Assembly: GCA_964526295.1 (NCBI GenBank)
Contig: CAZGKW010000003.1
Span: forward strand, 62,001-126,000
Direction: 5' to 3'
DNA length: 64,000 nucleotides
DNA from: CAZGKW01 sp964526295
GTDB taxonomy: Bacteria; Planctomycetota; Phycisphaerae; FEN-1346
The position numbers and the translations under genes are program-made. Below, piece by piece: positions 1 through 8,500 of the stretch (its first letter is position 1; each line of letters begins with the position of its first letter). The notes beneath the pieces are model-generated. The model was given only the letters and a program-made list of their open reading frames with translations, did not search any database and was not told the origin of the DNA.

Positions 1-122
1 AGCGTCGCCTTGACGAGCGTCGCAGGCTCCGGGATCCCGGCCGTTACTGCCGACGCCCAGAGCAGAATCAACCCGCCCGCTGAGGCGAGCGTCACGATCG
101 TTCGCCGCATCGAGTGTTCCAC
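1..122 (-). CDS. N-terminus of an exported protein (cut by window edge)
   Basis: Only the first 40 codons are in the window. A GTG at 122 is preceded by GGAGGT six bases upstream; an internal ATG lies at 110 but is too far from that site. The residues form a signal peptide: a short basic start (MRR), a hydrophobic stretch rich in Ala, Leu and Ile, and a likely cleavage site after AVTA. The mature part begins GIPEPATLVK. It follows the upstream minus-strand genes with a 143-bp gap, so it could be the last gene of that run. Function cannot be assigned. Confidence 0.6.
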   Translation of the reverse strand, partial: MEHSMRRTIVTLASAGGLILLWASAVTAGIPEPATLVKAT

Positions 123-265
123 GCGCACACCTCCTCGACCATTTTACGCACGGTCGCGGGTCGCCGCGGGCCGGAGTCCCGGGGACTCCTTCCCCGGGCA
201 ATCCCCGGCAAACTCATCCCCGTGCGTTAATGTGTGTTGCGGCGCGCCTTGCCGGGGCCGACCCG

Positions 266-679
266 TCAGAACCGCGACCGGCGCCGCCGCGCCAGCAGCA
301 CCAGCACCACGATGCCCCACAAGATCGCCGGCGGGCCCTCGAACCACTTCCAGAACCACGGCAGCTCGTTGGCGAAGTCGACCACGATCGTCAGCACCCC
401 GAAGGCGATGCTCGCTTCGGCCAGGAACGCGATCAACCCGGCGTACCGCTCCAGGTTGAACGAGATCAGCCAGCAGAAGATGCCGCTGAGGGCATACATC
501 GCCGAGGCCGTCCGCACGAGGTAGTCGATGACCGGCCCTTCGGGGTACGGGCCCAGGCCCAGCCACTCGTGGACCCAGGCGTGCCAGGAGCGGGGCATGA
601 AGATGAACGGCGCCGCCAGGAGCAGGACGGTCCCCGTCAATCGCAGGATGAACCGGATGAGTCGGTCGGCTCCGTTCAC
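266..679 (-). CDS. Small multi-pass membrane protein, unknown function
   Basis: A 137-residue protein. The start is a GTG at 679 (VNGADRLIRF) with GAGGAG about eight bases upstream; longer readings would run into the neighbouring gene. Hydrophobic segments near residues 9-28, 48-70, 78-97 and 112-130 suggest three or four membrane helices, and the C-terminus is a basic RRRR tail, so the end is probably cytoplasmic. Conserved-looking aromatic stretches include WHAWVHEWLGLG and ELPWFWKWFEG. I do not recognise a named family with certainty. It lies 29 bp downstream of the di-CxxCH protein and is probably co-transcribed with it. Confidence 0.75.
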   Translation of the reverse strand: MNGADRLIRFILRLTGTVLLLAAPFIFMPRSWHAWVHEWLGLGPYPEGPVIDYLVRTASAMYALSGIFCWLISFNLERYAGLIAFLAEASIAFGVLTIVVDFANELPWFWKWFEGPPAILWGIVVLVLLARRRRSRF

Positions 680-708
680 GGCGGCCCTCCTCGGCCCGTG
701 CGGCGATG

Positions 709-3018
709 CTACGGCGCCATCGCGGCGCCAGCGCGGCGCCAGCGGCCCTCCAGATAGGCCCGGATGTTGGCCTCCTCCCGGGCCTCCCACCGCCGCCGCT
801 TCGCCAGAAAGTGATCGTACCGCGCGAGGCCGTCCCCGGCCAGCCCTTCCCGGTAATCGCCGAAGCACGGCACCAGAAGGTCGATCCAGGTGGCGACTCG
901 GTCGAGGTCCTCGGCCGAGAGGGGGACGCCGCCGTGGCCCGACTCGAGCATCCGCACGAGCTTGCTCTTCGCAGCGCCCGCGTGATAGGGGGGCAGCATG
1001 GGCGGGGCGGACTGGGGGCTGATCCAGCTCGCCACCGCCGGATGGGCCAAGGCCCGATACGACCGGCTCCACGTGCCCGGCTCGCCCTGGAGGCTGAAGG
1101 CCGCTGTGGCGTTCGTTTCCTCAGCCTCGGCGCCAGCGCGATCGCCTGTCGTCTGACGCGGCTTTCGCTTCAGCTTCAGATACGGAGGCGGGCGGTCCAG
1201 ATGGTGGCAGCCGACGCAGTGCCGATCGAGGATCGGTTGGATCTCGCGGTGGAAGCTGAAGCCGCGGGGCGGGCCCTGCCACGGCTCGAGCTTCTCCGGT
1301 CCCGCCCGCTGGGCCAACGCGACGGCGCCGACGGGAGGGGCCCGGTTCTTGTTCTCATGGCACCCGACGCAGGAGACCGTCTCGCCGGGCTGGACGGTGA
1401 GCCAGCTCCGCATCGTCTGGGCGGCGTGGCCCTTGCCGTCGAGGGCCTGGAAGTAGACCGGCGTCCGGGCGCCGACCTCGAAGCAGGCCGACCCGTCCTC
1501 GTAGACACGGGCCGTCCCGAGGACGACCTTGACGTCCCAGGCGCCGCCGATGGAGATGGGGGTCGAGACGAGGGCGCTCCCGGCCGGGCCGCGGTTGTGA
1601 TTGTTCCCCACGCCGGCGGCCCGGAACCGCAGGGCCACGACACGGAGCCGCTTGATGGTCCCCCGCTCGACGCCCGCCAAGCCCGGCCCGGCGTAGACGT
1701 CCTGCATGGTGACCGTGCCGGTCTCGCGGGTGTAATCCACGAAGTCGGGCCGCAGAGGCGGCCGGGGCCGCGGCGCGAGTGGAATCGGCTGGTTCGACGA
1801 GATGGACTCGTCCCAGGCGAGCAGCTCGCGCTCCCCGGCGGCGGTTACGAAGTAGATGGCGAACGGCCGGCGCGAGCCCGCCGGCTTCAGAGTCACCAGG
1901 AACGCGTCCCCCCCCAGGGGCCAGGGGTACTGGAACTGGTCGCCCTGCTGGCCGAGGCGGTCGACGCGGAGGGCGGGCGTTGCGCGGACCGGGGCGATGA
2001 GCTGGGCACCGCGGTCCTCCTGACGCCCGCGACCCGGGTCAATCAGGCCCAGCCAACCTTGCTGCCGCGTGTGGTGCCCGGTGAAGGTGGCGACGTACGT
2101 GCCCGTGCCGGGAACGGCCCGCGCGTGCAGGATGGTCGTCGGATAGTACGAGTTGTTGCCGTAGACTTCGGTCTGGCCGGTCCCGTCGGGGTACATCTGG
2201 AACAGGCCCTGCGGGTAAATCTGGCCGCGGTCGTTGTAGTCCCACCGGGTGTAGACGACGCGGCCGTCGGGCGTGACGGTGGGGAAGTTGGTATGGACCT
2301 GGTCGAAGGAGAGGCGGCGGAGGTAACGGCCGCGGGGGTCGCACGTGTAGAGGTTCGACACCTCCGTCCACCAGCAGTCGACTGTTTGGACGCACCGGGT
2401 GGAGTTGAAGACGATGTCGCCGCTCGGCAGGTACTGCCCCTCGTAGTCGGCGAAGCCGAGGCCGTCGGTGATCTGGCGGACGGGGCCGGCCGAGATCCCT
2501 TCGTCGTCGTCGGTGCCTTCCAGGGCCACCTCGTAGAGATGGTAGTCGTCGTCGCGGTCGGACTTCTTCCAGGCGAACAGGACCCGCCGCCCGTCCCACG
2601 AGACCTCGGGGTCGCGGATGACGCCGTCGCGGTCGTCGAGCAGCGTCCGGACGGTGCCGTACGGGCCGTCCATCTCCAGGAGGCACAGGCTCGACCCGGG
2701 GCGGAAGTGCCGCTCGCGCTGAGCGTCCGACTGGCCCTCCGTGTAGGCATAATGTGAGCCGCCCATGTCGAAGTGCCGGGTGAAGATGACGCGACGAAGG
2801 CGATCGAGGTGCGGGCCGAGACGGCGGACTCGGCGGGCGTGGCAGGAGGCCAGATAAGGGGCGTCGGCGGGCCCGGTCCGGCCGTCCTGCTCACACCAGT
2901 CCTCGACGATCCGCGCCGGGACGTCGGGCGGCGCGCCGGCCCGGACGGGACGGGCGCTCAGGGTCGGCGCGACCAGCACGGCCAATGCCGCCGCCATCCA
3001 TCGCCCGAGAGATCGCAT
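709..3018 (-). CDS. Hydrazine-synthase-alpha-like exported protein with two CxxCH motifs
   Basis: A 769-residue protein with a signal peptide (residues 1-27, cleavage near VRAG). The start is the ATG at 3018, preceded by GAGGGA. The N-terminal two thirds read as a WD40/PD40-type beta-propeller: repeated blocks such as DPEVSWDGRRVLFAWKK and FPTVTPDGRVVYTRWD. CVGCH at about residues 550-554 and CVGCHH at about 601-605 are c-type haem attachment motifs, and a planctomycete-style tail follows (SAPPMLPPYHAGAAKSKLV). This architecture matches homologues annotated as containing the hydrazine synthase alpha middle domain, which occur in many non-anammox Planctomycetota. Hydrazine synthesis cannot be inferred. 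A periplasmic electron-transfer or binding role is my inference. Confidence 0.85.
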   Translation of the reverse strand: MRSLGRWMAAALAVLVAPTLSARPVRAGAPPDVPARIVEDWCEQDGRTGPADAPYLASCHARRVRRLGPHLDRLRRVIFTRHFDMGGSHYAYTEGQSDAQRERHFRPGSSLCLLEMDGPYGTVRTLLDDRDGVIRDPEVSWDGRRVLFAWKKSDRDDDYHLYEVALEGTDDDEGISAGPVRQITDGLGFADYEGQYLPSGDIVFNSTRCVQTVDCWWTEVSNLYTCDPRGRYLRRLSFDQVHTNFPTVTPDGRVVYTRWDYNDRGQIYPQGLFQMYPDGTGQTEVYGNNSYYPTTILHARAVPGTGTYVATFTGHHTRQQGWLGLIDPGRGRQEDRGAQLIAPVRATPALRVDRLGQQGDQFQYPWPLGGDAFLVTLKPAGSRRPFAIYFVTAAGERELLAWDESISSNQPIPLAPRPRPPLRPDFVDYTRETGTVTMQDVYAGPGLAGVERGTIKRLRVVALRFRAAGVGNNHNRGPAGSALVSTPISIGGAWDVKVVLGTARVYEDGSACFEVGARTPVYFQALDGKGHAAQTMRSWLTVQPGETVSCVGCHENKNRAPPVGAVALAQRAGPEKLEPWQGPPRGFSFHREIQPILDRHCVGCHHLDRPPPYLKLKRKPRQTTGDRAGAEAEETNATAAFSLQGEPGTWSRSYRALAHPAVASWISPQSAPPMLPPYHAGAAKSKLVRMLESGHGGVPLSAEDLDRVATWIDLLVPCFGDYREGLAGDGLARYDHFLAKRRRWEAREEANIRAYLEGRWRRAGAAMAP

Positions 3019-3068
3019 CGAAATCCCTCGACCGCGCCATCTTACACCATGCCCGGCGGAAGGCATCC

Positions 3069-5561
3069 TCATTCGGCGGGCGTCACCTCGACCTCGAGCG
3101 GGCGCGTCGCGCTCTCGACGACCAGCTTCCCCCGCTGGGGCTCGGTGCCCTCCGCCAGGCCCACGATAAAGCGGGCCGGCGTCGCCTTGAGGAACTTGCC
3201 CAGCCCTTTGCGGCCGAAGCCGAAGACGGTCATGTTCCCCTGCATCGGCCAGTACGAGTCGACGAGCCGGTCGTCGGCCTCCTGGGCAAGGAACAGAATC
3301 CGGTTCCGCACCGGGTCCCCGAAGTAGAGCCACTCCGGGTCGGGCAGGTCGCCGGTCCACCTCTTCGAAGCGGGCGTCCTGGTGCCGTCGGACCGGACGC
3401 AGAAGTCGGTGGCCTCGTCCAGCTCGCCGCCGGGCGTCCCTTCGTAGAGGAACCAGTAGGCGTGGTCGGCCCGGGTGACCGTCAGGCGCGCCAGCGCCGG
3501 GAACACGTCCCAGTGGCAGGCCCATTTGCCGTCGGCCGACTCCGACGCGATCCGCACCCGGACAGGCCCTCGGTGGACGATGCGGCTCGTGCATTTCGTG
3601 CCGCCGGGGTGGAAGTAGCCCTCGGGATGGACGAGGTTGGGGATGCCGCGGTACCGCCCGTCGGAGCCGCCCTTGGGGTGGAAGCCGATCCAGTCGCGCC
3701 CGTCGTGGTCCTCGAGGCTGGCGAAGCCGGCCCCGGCCTTGTGGTAGTACCACGTGGCGGCAGGGGTCTGGAGGCGATAGCTCTCCTGGCCCTCGTGGTC
3801 GACGCCGTCGGTCAGGCGGACGAGTTCATCCGTCGGGGCGGACCGCCTGCGGCTCGGCGCGCCCGGTTCGATGAGGAACTGCCGTGCGTTGCCGGCCGGC
3901 ATCTCGCCGCGAAGCCAGATGACGAGGATGCCGTGACCCGGCTCGTCGGGGTCGGCGTCGAACTGATGCGGCACGGCGACGCGGGCCCGAGGCCGGGCGG
4001 GGTCGGTCTCGAAGACATGGGGGGCACCGGCGCCCGGCGGCACGCGGACGGCGACCTCGACGGGTAGCTCGAGGCGGGCGACACCGGCGGCGCCGACCTT
4101 GACGCGGGCGCGGCCCCCCTTGGTGAGAGCGGCGACGGGCATGGCAGCGCCGCCCCAGCTCGTCTCCGGACGCGCCGATGGCCGTTCGGGCGTCGCGGCG
4201 GCGTAGACGCGCGGCGCGCCTGAGGCCCCCCTGCGGGGTCGTGCCCCGGACGCTCCGGCCGACCTCTTGTCACGCACGGACAGGCACACCAGGTCGCCGC
4301 TGCGGTCCTTGCACGCGACGATCCCGTCCGACAGGGCCACGTGCGGATAGCACGTTCCGCCGACGAGTTTCTCGGCGCGGCCGAGCTCCCGGTACTCGCG
4401 GACCGACGGCGAGGCGTCAACCAGCACGAGCCGCCCGTTGCCGAACGCCAGGAGCTTCTCGTCGGCAGCGGTCACGAGGCACGAGCCGTGCCCGAAGCTG
4501 CCGCCCTTCCACCGCGTCTCACCCGTCGCGAGATCGAGACACTTCAACGATTTATCGGCGATGAAAACCTGGCCCTTGTGGATGACGGGGCTGGAGACCT
4601 TCGAATGCTCCCGCGTCTGCCACCGTTCCTGGACGCCGCGCGCCGTGATCTCGAAGCAGGCCGTCCGGCTGACGTTGTAGTCGCTCGTGACGACGATGCG
4701 GGTGCCGGCGACGGCGGGGGTCGGGATGTTGTTGGCGAAGTCGGTCTGCCACTTCCACGCCGCCAGTGTCCGACCTTCGTGCCCCTTGTCGGCCCGCATC
4801 ACGACGACGTTCTGAAGGGCGAGCGAGACGAGGCAGTCGCGTCCGGCGATTTGACACGGGACCGGTCCGCCCGAGTGGCCGGCGGGCCGGTTGTACTCCG
4901 AGCGCCACCGCTCGGCGCCGGTCTGCTTGTCGAAGGCGACGATCGTTCCCTCGGCCGCGCCGACCTCCACGATCACCAGGTCCCCCCAGACGAGCGGCGA
5001 GCCGGGGAACCCGTAGTCACGCCGGCCCTTCCCCACGTCCGGCCGCTGGCGGATTGTGTAGCGGTCGAAGAAGTTCACGCTCCAAACGGGCTTCCCGCCC
5101 GCGGCCGCGTCCCAGCACTTGAGGTCGCCGTCGATCGAGACCGTATAGAGCCACCCGGTGTCGGCGTCGAAGGTCGGCGTCGCGGACGGCCCGCCGTAGG
5201 CCCCCGTATCGCCGGTTCGGAGGCGGCTCTGGTAGCGGCAGGGGTAGGACTGCTTCCACAGCTCGCGTCCGGTGGCAGCGTCGAAGCAGTAGACCGTGTC
5301 GGTGCCGGTCTTCGCCCGGCGGCCGCCGCTGCCGTGCCAGCCCATGGTGTAGAGCTTGCCGTCGGCGATGATGGGCGAGGTGCACCCCTTGCCGACGCTG
5401 GCGCGCCACAGCTCCCGCGGCGGCCAGCCGTCGGGCCATCCCGAGCTCTCGGGCGTCACGTCCGTGTGGTCCGGGCCGCGCCACTGGGGCCAGTCGGCGG
5501 CCTCGACGGACGCCGCGATGGCCAGGACGACGACCCCGCACAGCCACAGGCGCATTCTCAT
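3069..5561 (-). CDS. PQQ-like beta-propeller fused to a second exported domain
   Basis: 830 residues with a signal peptide (MRMRLWLCG to VEAADWPQWRGP). The first ~430 residues are a PQQ-type beta-propeller: DWPQWRGPDHTD opening, then repeated blades such as YCFDAATGRELWKQ, VAFDKQTGAERW and KCLDLATGETRWK. A Gly/Ala/Arg-rich linker follows, then a C-terminal domain (about 480-830) with WYYHKAGAGFASLEDHDGRD and DPEWLYFGDPVRNRILFL, a pattern I recognise only as an uncharacterised planctomycete domain. The propeller section ends the way free-standing propeller proteins usually end, so this looks like a fusion of two ancestral genes. Start: ATG at 5561 after AGAGGG. The gaps to its neighbours are 43 and 50 bp, suggesting one operon with the oxidoreductase and the CxxCH protein. 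Confidence 0.85.
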   Translation of the reverse strand: MRMRLWLCGVVVLAIAASVEAADWPQWRGPDHTDVTPESSGWPDGWPPRELWRASVGKGCTSPIIADGKLYTMGWHGSGGRRAKTGTDTVYCFDAATGRELWKQSYPCRYQSRLRTGDTGAYGGPSATPTFDADTGWLYTVSIDGDLKCWDAAAGGKPVWSVNFFDRYTIRQRPDVGKGRRDYGFPGSPLVWGDLVIVEVGAAEGTIVAFDKQTGAERWRSEYNRPAGHSGGPVPCQIAGRDCLVSLALQNVVVMRADKGHEGRTLAAWKWQTDFANNIPTPAVAGTRIVVTSDYNVSRTACFEITARGVQERWQTREHSKVSSPVIHKGQVFIADKSLKCLDLATGETRWKGGSFGHGSCLVTAADEKLLAFGNGRLVLVDASPSVREYRELGRAEKLVGGTCYPHVALSDGIVACKDRSGDLVCLSVRDKRSAGASGARPRRGASGAPRVYAAATPERPSARPETSWGGAAMPVAALTKGGRARVKVGAAGVARLELPVEVAVRVPPGAGAPHVFETDPARPRARVAVPHQFDADPDEPGHGILVIWLRGEMPAGNARQFLIEPGAPSRRRSAPTDELVRLTDGVDHEGQESYRLQTPAATWYYHKAGAGFASLEDHDGRDWIGFHPKGGSDGRYRGIPNLVHPEGYFHPGGTKCTSRIVHRGPVRVRIASESADGKWACHWDVFPALARLTVTRADHAYWFLYEGTPGGELDEATDFCVRSDGTRTPASKRWTGDLPDPEWLYFGDPVRNRILFLAQEADDRLVDSYWPMQGNMTVFGFGRKGLGKFLKATPARFIVGLAEGTEPQRGKLVVESATRPLEVEVTPAE

Positions 5562-5604
5562 GGCAAGCCCTCTCTCTGGCGGCGGGCCGTCTCGGCCGCG
5601 ACGG

Positions 5605-6744
5605 TCAGACGTCGACCCACTCGCCGGTCCGGGCCGATTCGCGGGTCCGCTCGATGAGCCGCTGGACGTAGGCGCCCTGCTCCAGGGGTGGATCGCCCGA
5701 CCGCCCCGCCGCCACATTGTCCAGGAAGTGTGCCAGAGAGGCCGCGTGGGCCCGGAGCCAGCCGGGCGTCGCCTTCGGCGTAGGGAACCGGGTGTCGGGC
5801 GGCGGATAGCGCTGGCCCGTCGCGACGCGGGTCCACCCGCGGCGGCCGCCCATCGGCTCGCCAGGCGCCGTCGCGTCGAAGATGTCGAGGTAGTGCGGGG
5901 CCATCAGGTTAAACCGCAGCGCCCCCTTCGAGCCGTGGACCTCCAGGCGCAGCTCGTCCTCCGTGCCGGTCGCGAGCTTGGTCGCCTCCACTGTCCCCAG
6001 GGCCCCGCCCCGCATCCGGGCGACGACCTTGACGGAGTCCTCGGCCTCGACCGGCACCCGTCGCGAGGGGTCCGCCGGGTCGGGCCGGTCGGGATAGGCG
6101 ATCCGCGTCGCGGCGACGAGACGGTCGAAGTCCTCGCCCAGGATCGCGTGGACCAGGTCGAAGGCGTGGGACGCCAGGTCGGCGATGACCCCACCGCCGG
6201 CCTCCGCCGCGAGCTTCCACTTGAGCGGCGTTGCCGGGTCGGCGCTGCCGGCGTGCAGGTACGCCGCCCGGTACTCCAGCACCGCCCCGAGGAAGCCCTC
6301 CTCGACGAGGGCCCGGGCCCGCATCGTCGCGGGGAAGAACCGGTTGTGGAACGTCATCTGGCCGGTCGCGGTGTAACCGTCCAGGGCGGCAGCGACCTGC
6401 TCGGCCTCGGCCCACGTCGCCACGAGCGGCTTGTCGCAATAGATGTGCTTGCCGCCGGCGATGGCCGCAAGCAGGGGGGCCTTGTGCAGGTGGTTGGGCG
6501 TGCAGATGTGGACGATGTCGACGTCGGGGCCCTCGGCGACCTCGCGCCAGTCCGTGACGGCGTGGTCGGCGCCGACCTGGGCGGCCCCCTTCTCGGCGGT
6601 CTCGCGGCGGCTGGTGCAGACGTGCGTGATCCGGGCACGAAGCGGCGGCGGGTCGCGAAGGAGCGGCAGGTTCAGGTAGCCGTAGGCGTGGACGCGGCCG
6701 ATGAAGCCGAACCCGATTATCCCGACGCGATACTCGTCCGCCAT
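5605..6744 (-). CDS. Gfo/Idh/MocA-family NAD(P)-dependent oxidoreductase
   Basis: 379 residues, about normal for the family. The N-terminus is a Rossmann fold (VGIIGFGFIGRVHAYGYLN). The family's EKP motif appears as CDKPL near residue 100, preceded by HICTPNHLHKAPLL. The C-terminal half carries the alpha/beta substrate domain with GGGVIADLASHAFDLVHAI, where the His is in the usual catalytic region. No signal peptide, so cytoplasmic. It probably oxidises or reduces a sugar or cyclitol; the substrate is unknown. It is the first gene of the minus-strand run down to position 1. Start: ATG at 6744 with GGAAGG upstream. Confidence 0.9.
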   Translation of the reverse strand: MADEYRVGIIGFGFIGRVHAYGYLNLPLLRDPPPLRARITHVCTSRRETAEKGAAQVGADHAVTDWREVAEGPDVDIVHICTPNHLHKAPLLAAIAGGKHIYCDKPLVATWAEAEQVAAALDGYTATGQMTFHNRFFPATMRARALVEEGFLGAVLEYRAAYLHAGSADPATPLKWKLAAEAGGGVIADLASHAFDLVHAILGEDFDRLVAATRIAYPDRPDPADPSRRVPVEAEDSVKVVARMRGGALGTVEATKLATGTEDELRLEVHGSKGALRFNLMAPHYLDIFDATAPGEPMGGRRGWTRVATGQRYPPPDTRFPTPKATPGWLRAHAASLAHFLDNVAAGRSGDPPLEQGAYVQRLIERTRESARTGEWVDV

Positions 6745-6949
6745 CGCTGTCCGCCTTCCGTCAGCCCAACGGCGCGCTCACGAAACGCCTCGCCGCGCCC
6801 GCTACCAGTGTAACCGGCGATCCCGGCCGAGTGAATCGGAAGAACACGGGTGGGGAGGCGGCGGCGAGGCGACCCCGGCGGTACGGCCCGGCCGAGCCGC
6901 GACGGCCGGCGCCTTGGGATGACACCCGTCGACGTGGCACATCGCCGGG

Positions 6950-7690
6950 CTACGGCAGCAGACGCTCGTCCCACGTCTCGACGCCGGCCGCCTGCCGTCC
7001 GGCCAGGAGGTCCGCCAAGGCCCGGACGGCCAGCCGGGCGTCGCCGACGGGCCAGTAGAACGCGTCCCAGTTCTCGCCGTCCTCGCCGTCGTGGTTGACG
7101 ATCACGGCGTCGTATCGCCAAGCGGTCTTGAGTTCGCGGTAGGCGCTCGTGCACCGCCGCTCGACCTCCTCCAGGTCGAGAAGCGAGAGCTCGCCCTTCT
7201 GGCGCCGCGTCCGGCGGAGGAGCTTTCGACGCATGACGTCGGCCACGACGCCCGAAAGCGACGCGTGCCGCGCGGGGGCCTTCATCTCCTCGATCTCGGC
7301 CTTCGAAAGCGGCGAGACGAAGATCGCGAGCCGCTCGACGCCCTCCGGCAGGTCCATCTCCAGCAGCTCCGCAGCCACCAGGGGGTTGCCCTCGTAGAAC
7401 GCATCGCCCTCGGCGGCCTTGCGGCGGACGGCCTCCAGGTCGACGGCCATGAGGTCGCCGCGAACGTCCATCGCAAGGTAGCCTTCGCGGGAGAAGAGGG
7501 CCTCCATCTCGTCGCGGGTGCGGAAATGGTAGTCGCGTCCGTCCACTTCGCCGGGCCGCGGCGACCGGCTGTTGTAGAGGACGACGGGTTCGAGCGGCCC
7601 GGCCAGGTCGGGACACATCCGCCCCAGGGCCTTGACCATCGGCCCCTTGCCCACACAACTCGGCCCGCTGAGGATAATCAACCGTCCCAT
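6950..7690 (-). CDS. Guanylate-kinase-like P-loop protein with altered Walker A
   Basis: 246 residues. The ATG at 7690 has GGAG eight bases upstream. The N-terminus MGRLIILSGPSCVGKGPMVK resembles guanylate kinase (usual form GPSGVGKST), but the Ser/Thr after Lys is replaced by Gly. Other guanylate-kinase-like features follow: NSRSPRPGEVDGRDYHF (GMP-binding region), then EGNPLVAAELLEM and a lid-like basic stretch. It is longer than typical Gmk (about 200 residues), with a C-terminal extension. It may be a divergent nucleotide or nucleotide-like kinase rather than the housekeeping enzyme. The cause of the P-loop change is unknown; ATP binding by this site would need testing. Confidence 0.7.
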   Translation of the reverse strand: MGRLIILSGPSCVGKGPMVKALGRMCPDLAGPLEPVVLYNSRSPRPGEVDGRDYHFRTRDEMEALFSREGYLAMDVRGDLMAVDLEAVRRKAAEGDAFYEGNPLVAAELLEMDLPEGVERLAIFVSPLSKAEIEEMKAPARHASLSGVVADVMRRKLLRRTRRQKGELSLLDLEEVERRCTSAYRELKTAWRYDAVIVNHDGEDGENWDAFYWPVGDARLAVRALADLLAGRQAAGVETWDERLLP

Positions 7691-7993
7691 CGCAAGGGCT
7701 CCTTGTGTGTCAGCCGCGCTTGCCAGCGAACGCGTGCGGCGGCGGCTCCAGACCTGGCCGCCCTCAGCCGAGGAGGTGTCCGACAGCGATGCCCCCCTCA
7801 CCCCGCGTCTTCGTCCCGGCGCCGCAGGACTACGGCGGGCACGCTCGTGCCCCTCTCCCGCCGGGGGAAAGGGAGGTCATGGGCCCGTCTTAGGCGAACA
7901 GGTTGCGGTCGAGGCGGCGGTACAGGACCCCCAGGCCCCGGCGGATCGCCGAAACGCCTTGGGTGGCCGCCATCTCGGCAACACAAGGCGCGG
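7691..7993. other. 303-bp gap with a copy of the comM 3' end
   Basis: No gene start is credible here. The segment contains the distal copy of a 30-bp direct repeat (7894-7923) and a G/C-rich stretch with an imperfect GCCCCTCTCCC / GGGGGAAAGGGAGG pairing. The rest shows nothing I can name. Confidence 0.5.
7894..7923. repeat. 30-bp direct repeat, copy A (comM 3'-end fragment)
   Basis: Identical over 30 bases to 8505-8534, the last codons of the comM-like gene. On the minus strand both copies encode YRRLDRNLFA followed by a stop (TAA here, TGA in comM). The two copies bracket the hicBA pair, as a target-site or att duplication would. Confidence 0.8.
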
Positions 7994-8215
7994 CTATGCC
8001 TCGAACGCCTCGCGCGGCAAGCGGCTCTGGCGGACAATCGAAGCCAAGGTGCCCGGCTTGAGTTCCTTGTGGTCCGGGACAACCGCCGTGACGGTTGTAT
8101 CGGGGAGGCGTTTCTGCATCACGATGTGACTTCCTCGGCGGCGGACCTCGGTGAACCCCTCGGCCGCCAGGATCTCGCAAACCTCACGTCCGGAGAGGAC
8201 TCGCAGCCTACCCAA
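7994..8215 (-). CDS. hicA: HicA-type toxin (mRNA interferase)
   Basis: 73 residues, typical HicA length. The sequence has the dsRBD-like HicA core: VCEILAAEGFTEVRRRGSHIVMQ, in which the Gly-Ser-His contains the catalytic His, followed by VVPDHKELKPGTLASIVRQ. HicA toxins cleave mRNA and are neutralised by HicB. The ATG at 8215 lies inside the 3' end of the upstream hicB-like gene (8-bp overlap), so the pair is translationally coupled. Gene order here is antitoxin then toxin, the reverse of the classical hicAB order but seen in other HicA families. Confidence 0.9.
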   Translation of the reverse strand: MGRLRVLSGREVCEILAAEGFTEVRRRGSHIVMQKRLPDTTVTAVVPDHKELKPGTLASIVRQSRLPREAFEA

Positions 8216-8432
8216 TCGTCACCTCGAGCGAACTCAGGTACACCTCGCCGTGAAGGCGCTCGGCAACCTCCTGGGGGCCGGCGGTCTCGAGAAACAGCTC
8301 GACGGCCTCCCGGAGGTTCTCGCGGGCGGCTTCGATGGTCTCGCCCTGGCTGGCTACGTCCAGTTCAGGACAGAGGGCCACGTAAAGGTCGCCCTCCTTG
8401 TGGATCGCCGCCGTAAACGTTCGCTGCGGCAC
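8208..8432 (-). CDS. hicB: HicB-type antitoxin
   Basis: 74 residues from a GTG at 8432, chosen because GGAGGG sits five bases upstream; an in-frame ATG at 8462 lacks such a site. The sequence is the short HicB partial RNase H fold: FTAAIHKEGDLYVALCPELDVASQG followed by EAARENLREAVELFLET. No C-terminal DNA-binding domain is present, so autoregulation would have to involve another factor. It binds and masks HicA. Located between two copies of a comM-derived 30-bp repeat. Confidence 0.88.
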   Translation of the reverse strand: MPQRTFTAAIHKEGDLYVALCPELDVASQGETIEAARENLREAVELFLETAGPQEVAERLHGEVYLSSLEVTIG

Positions 8433-8500
8433 GATGGCCCTCCGTTCCTTGCGGCTTGGCATTGTATTATCCCGCAGCCTGACCCACAAGGGCACAGGCC

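Noticed and set aside
1..122. IPEPATL in the truncated first gene as a PEP-CTERM signal
   Set aside because: It lies right after the N-terminal signal peptide and no membrane helix plus basic end follows within what is visible.
266..679. Selenocysteine at the TGA ending the small membrane protein
   Set aside because: Only about a dozen codons follow before the next stop and no hairpin lies in the right place.
706..2757. Long open frame on the plus strand opposite the CxxCH protein, and many similar ones elsewhere
   Set aside because: High GC keeps antisense frames open; composition is Arg/Pro/Gly-rich and no ribosome binding site or domain is present.
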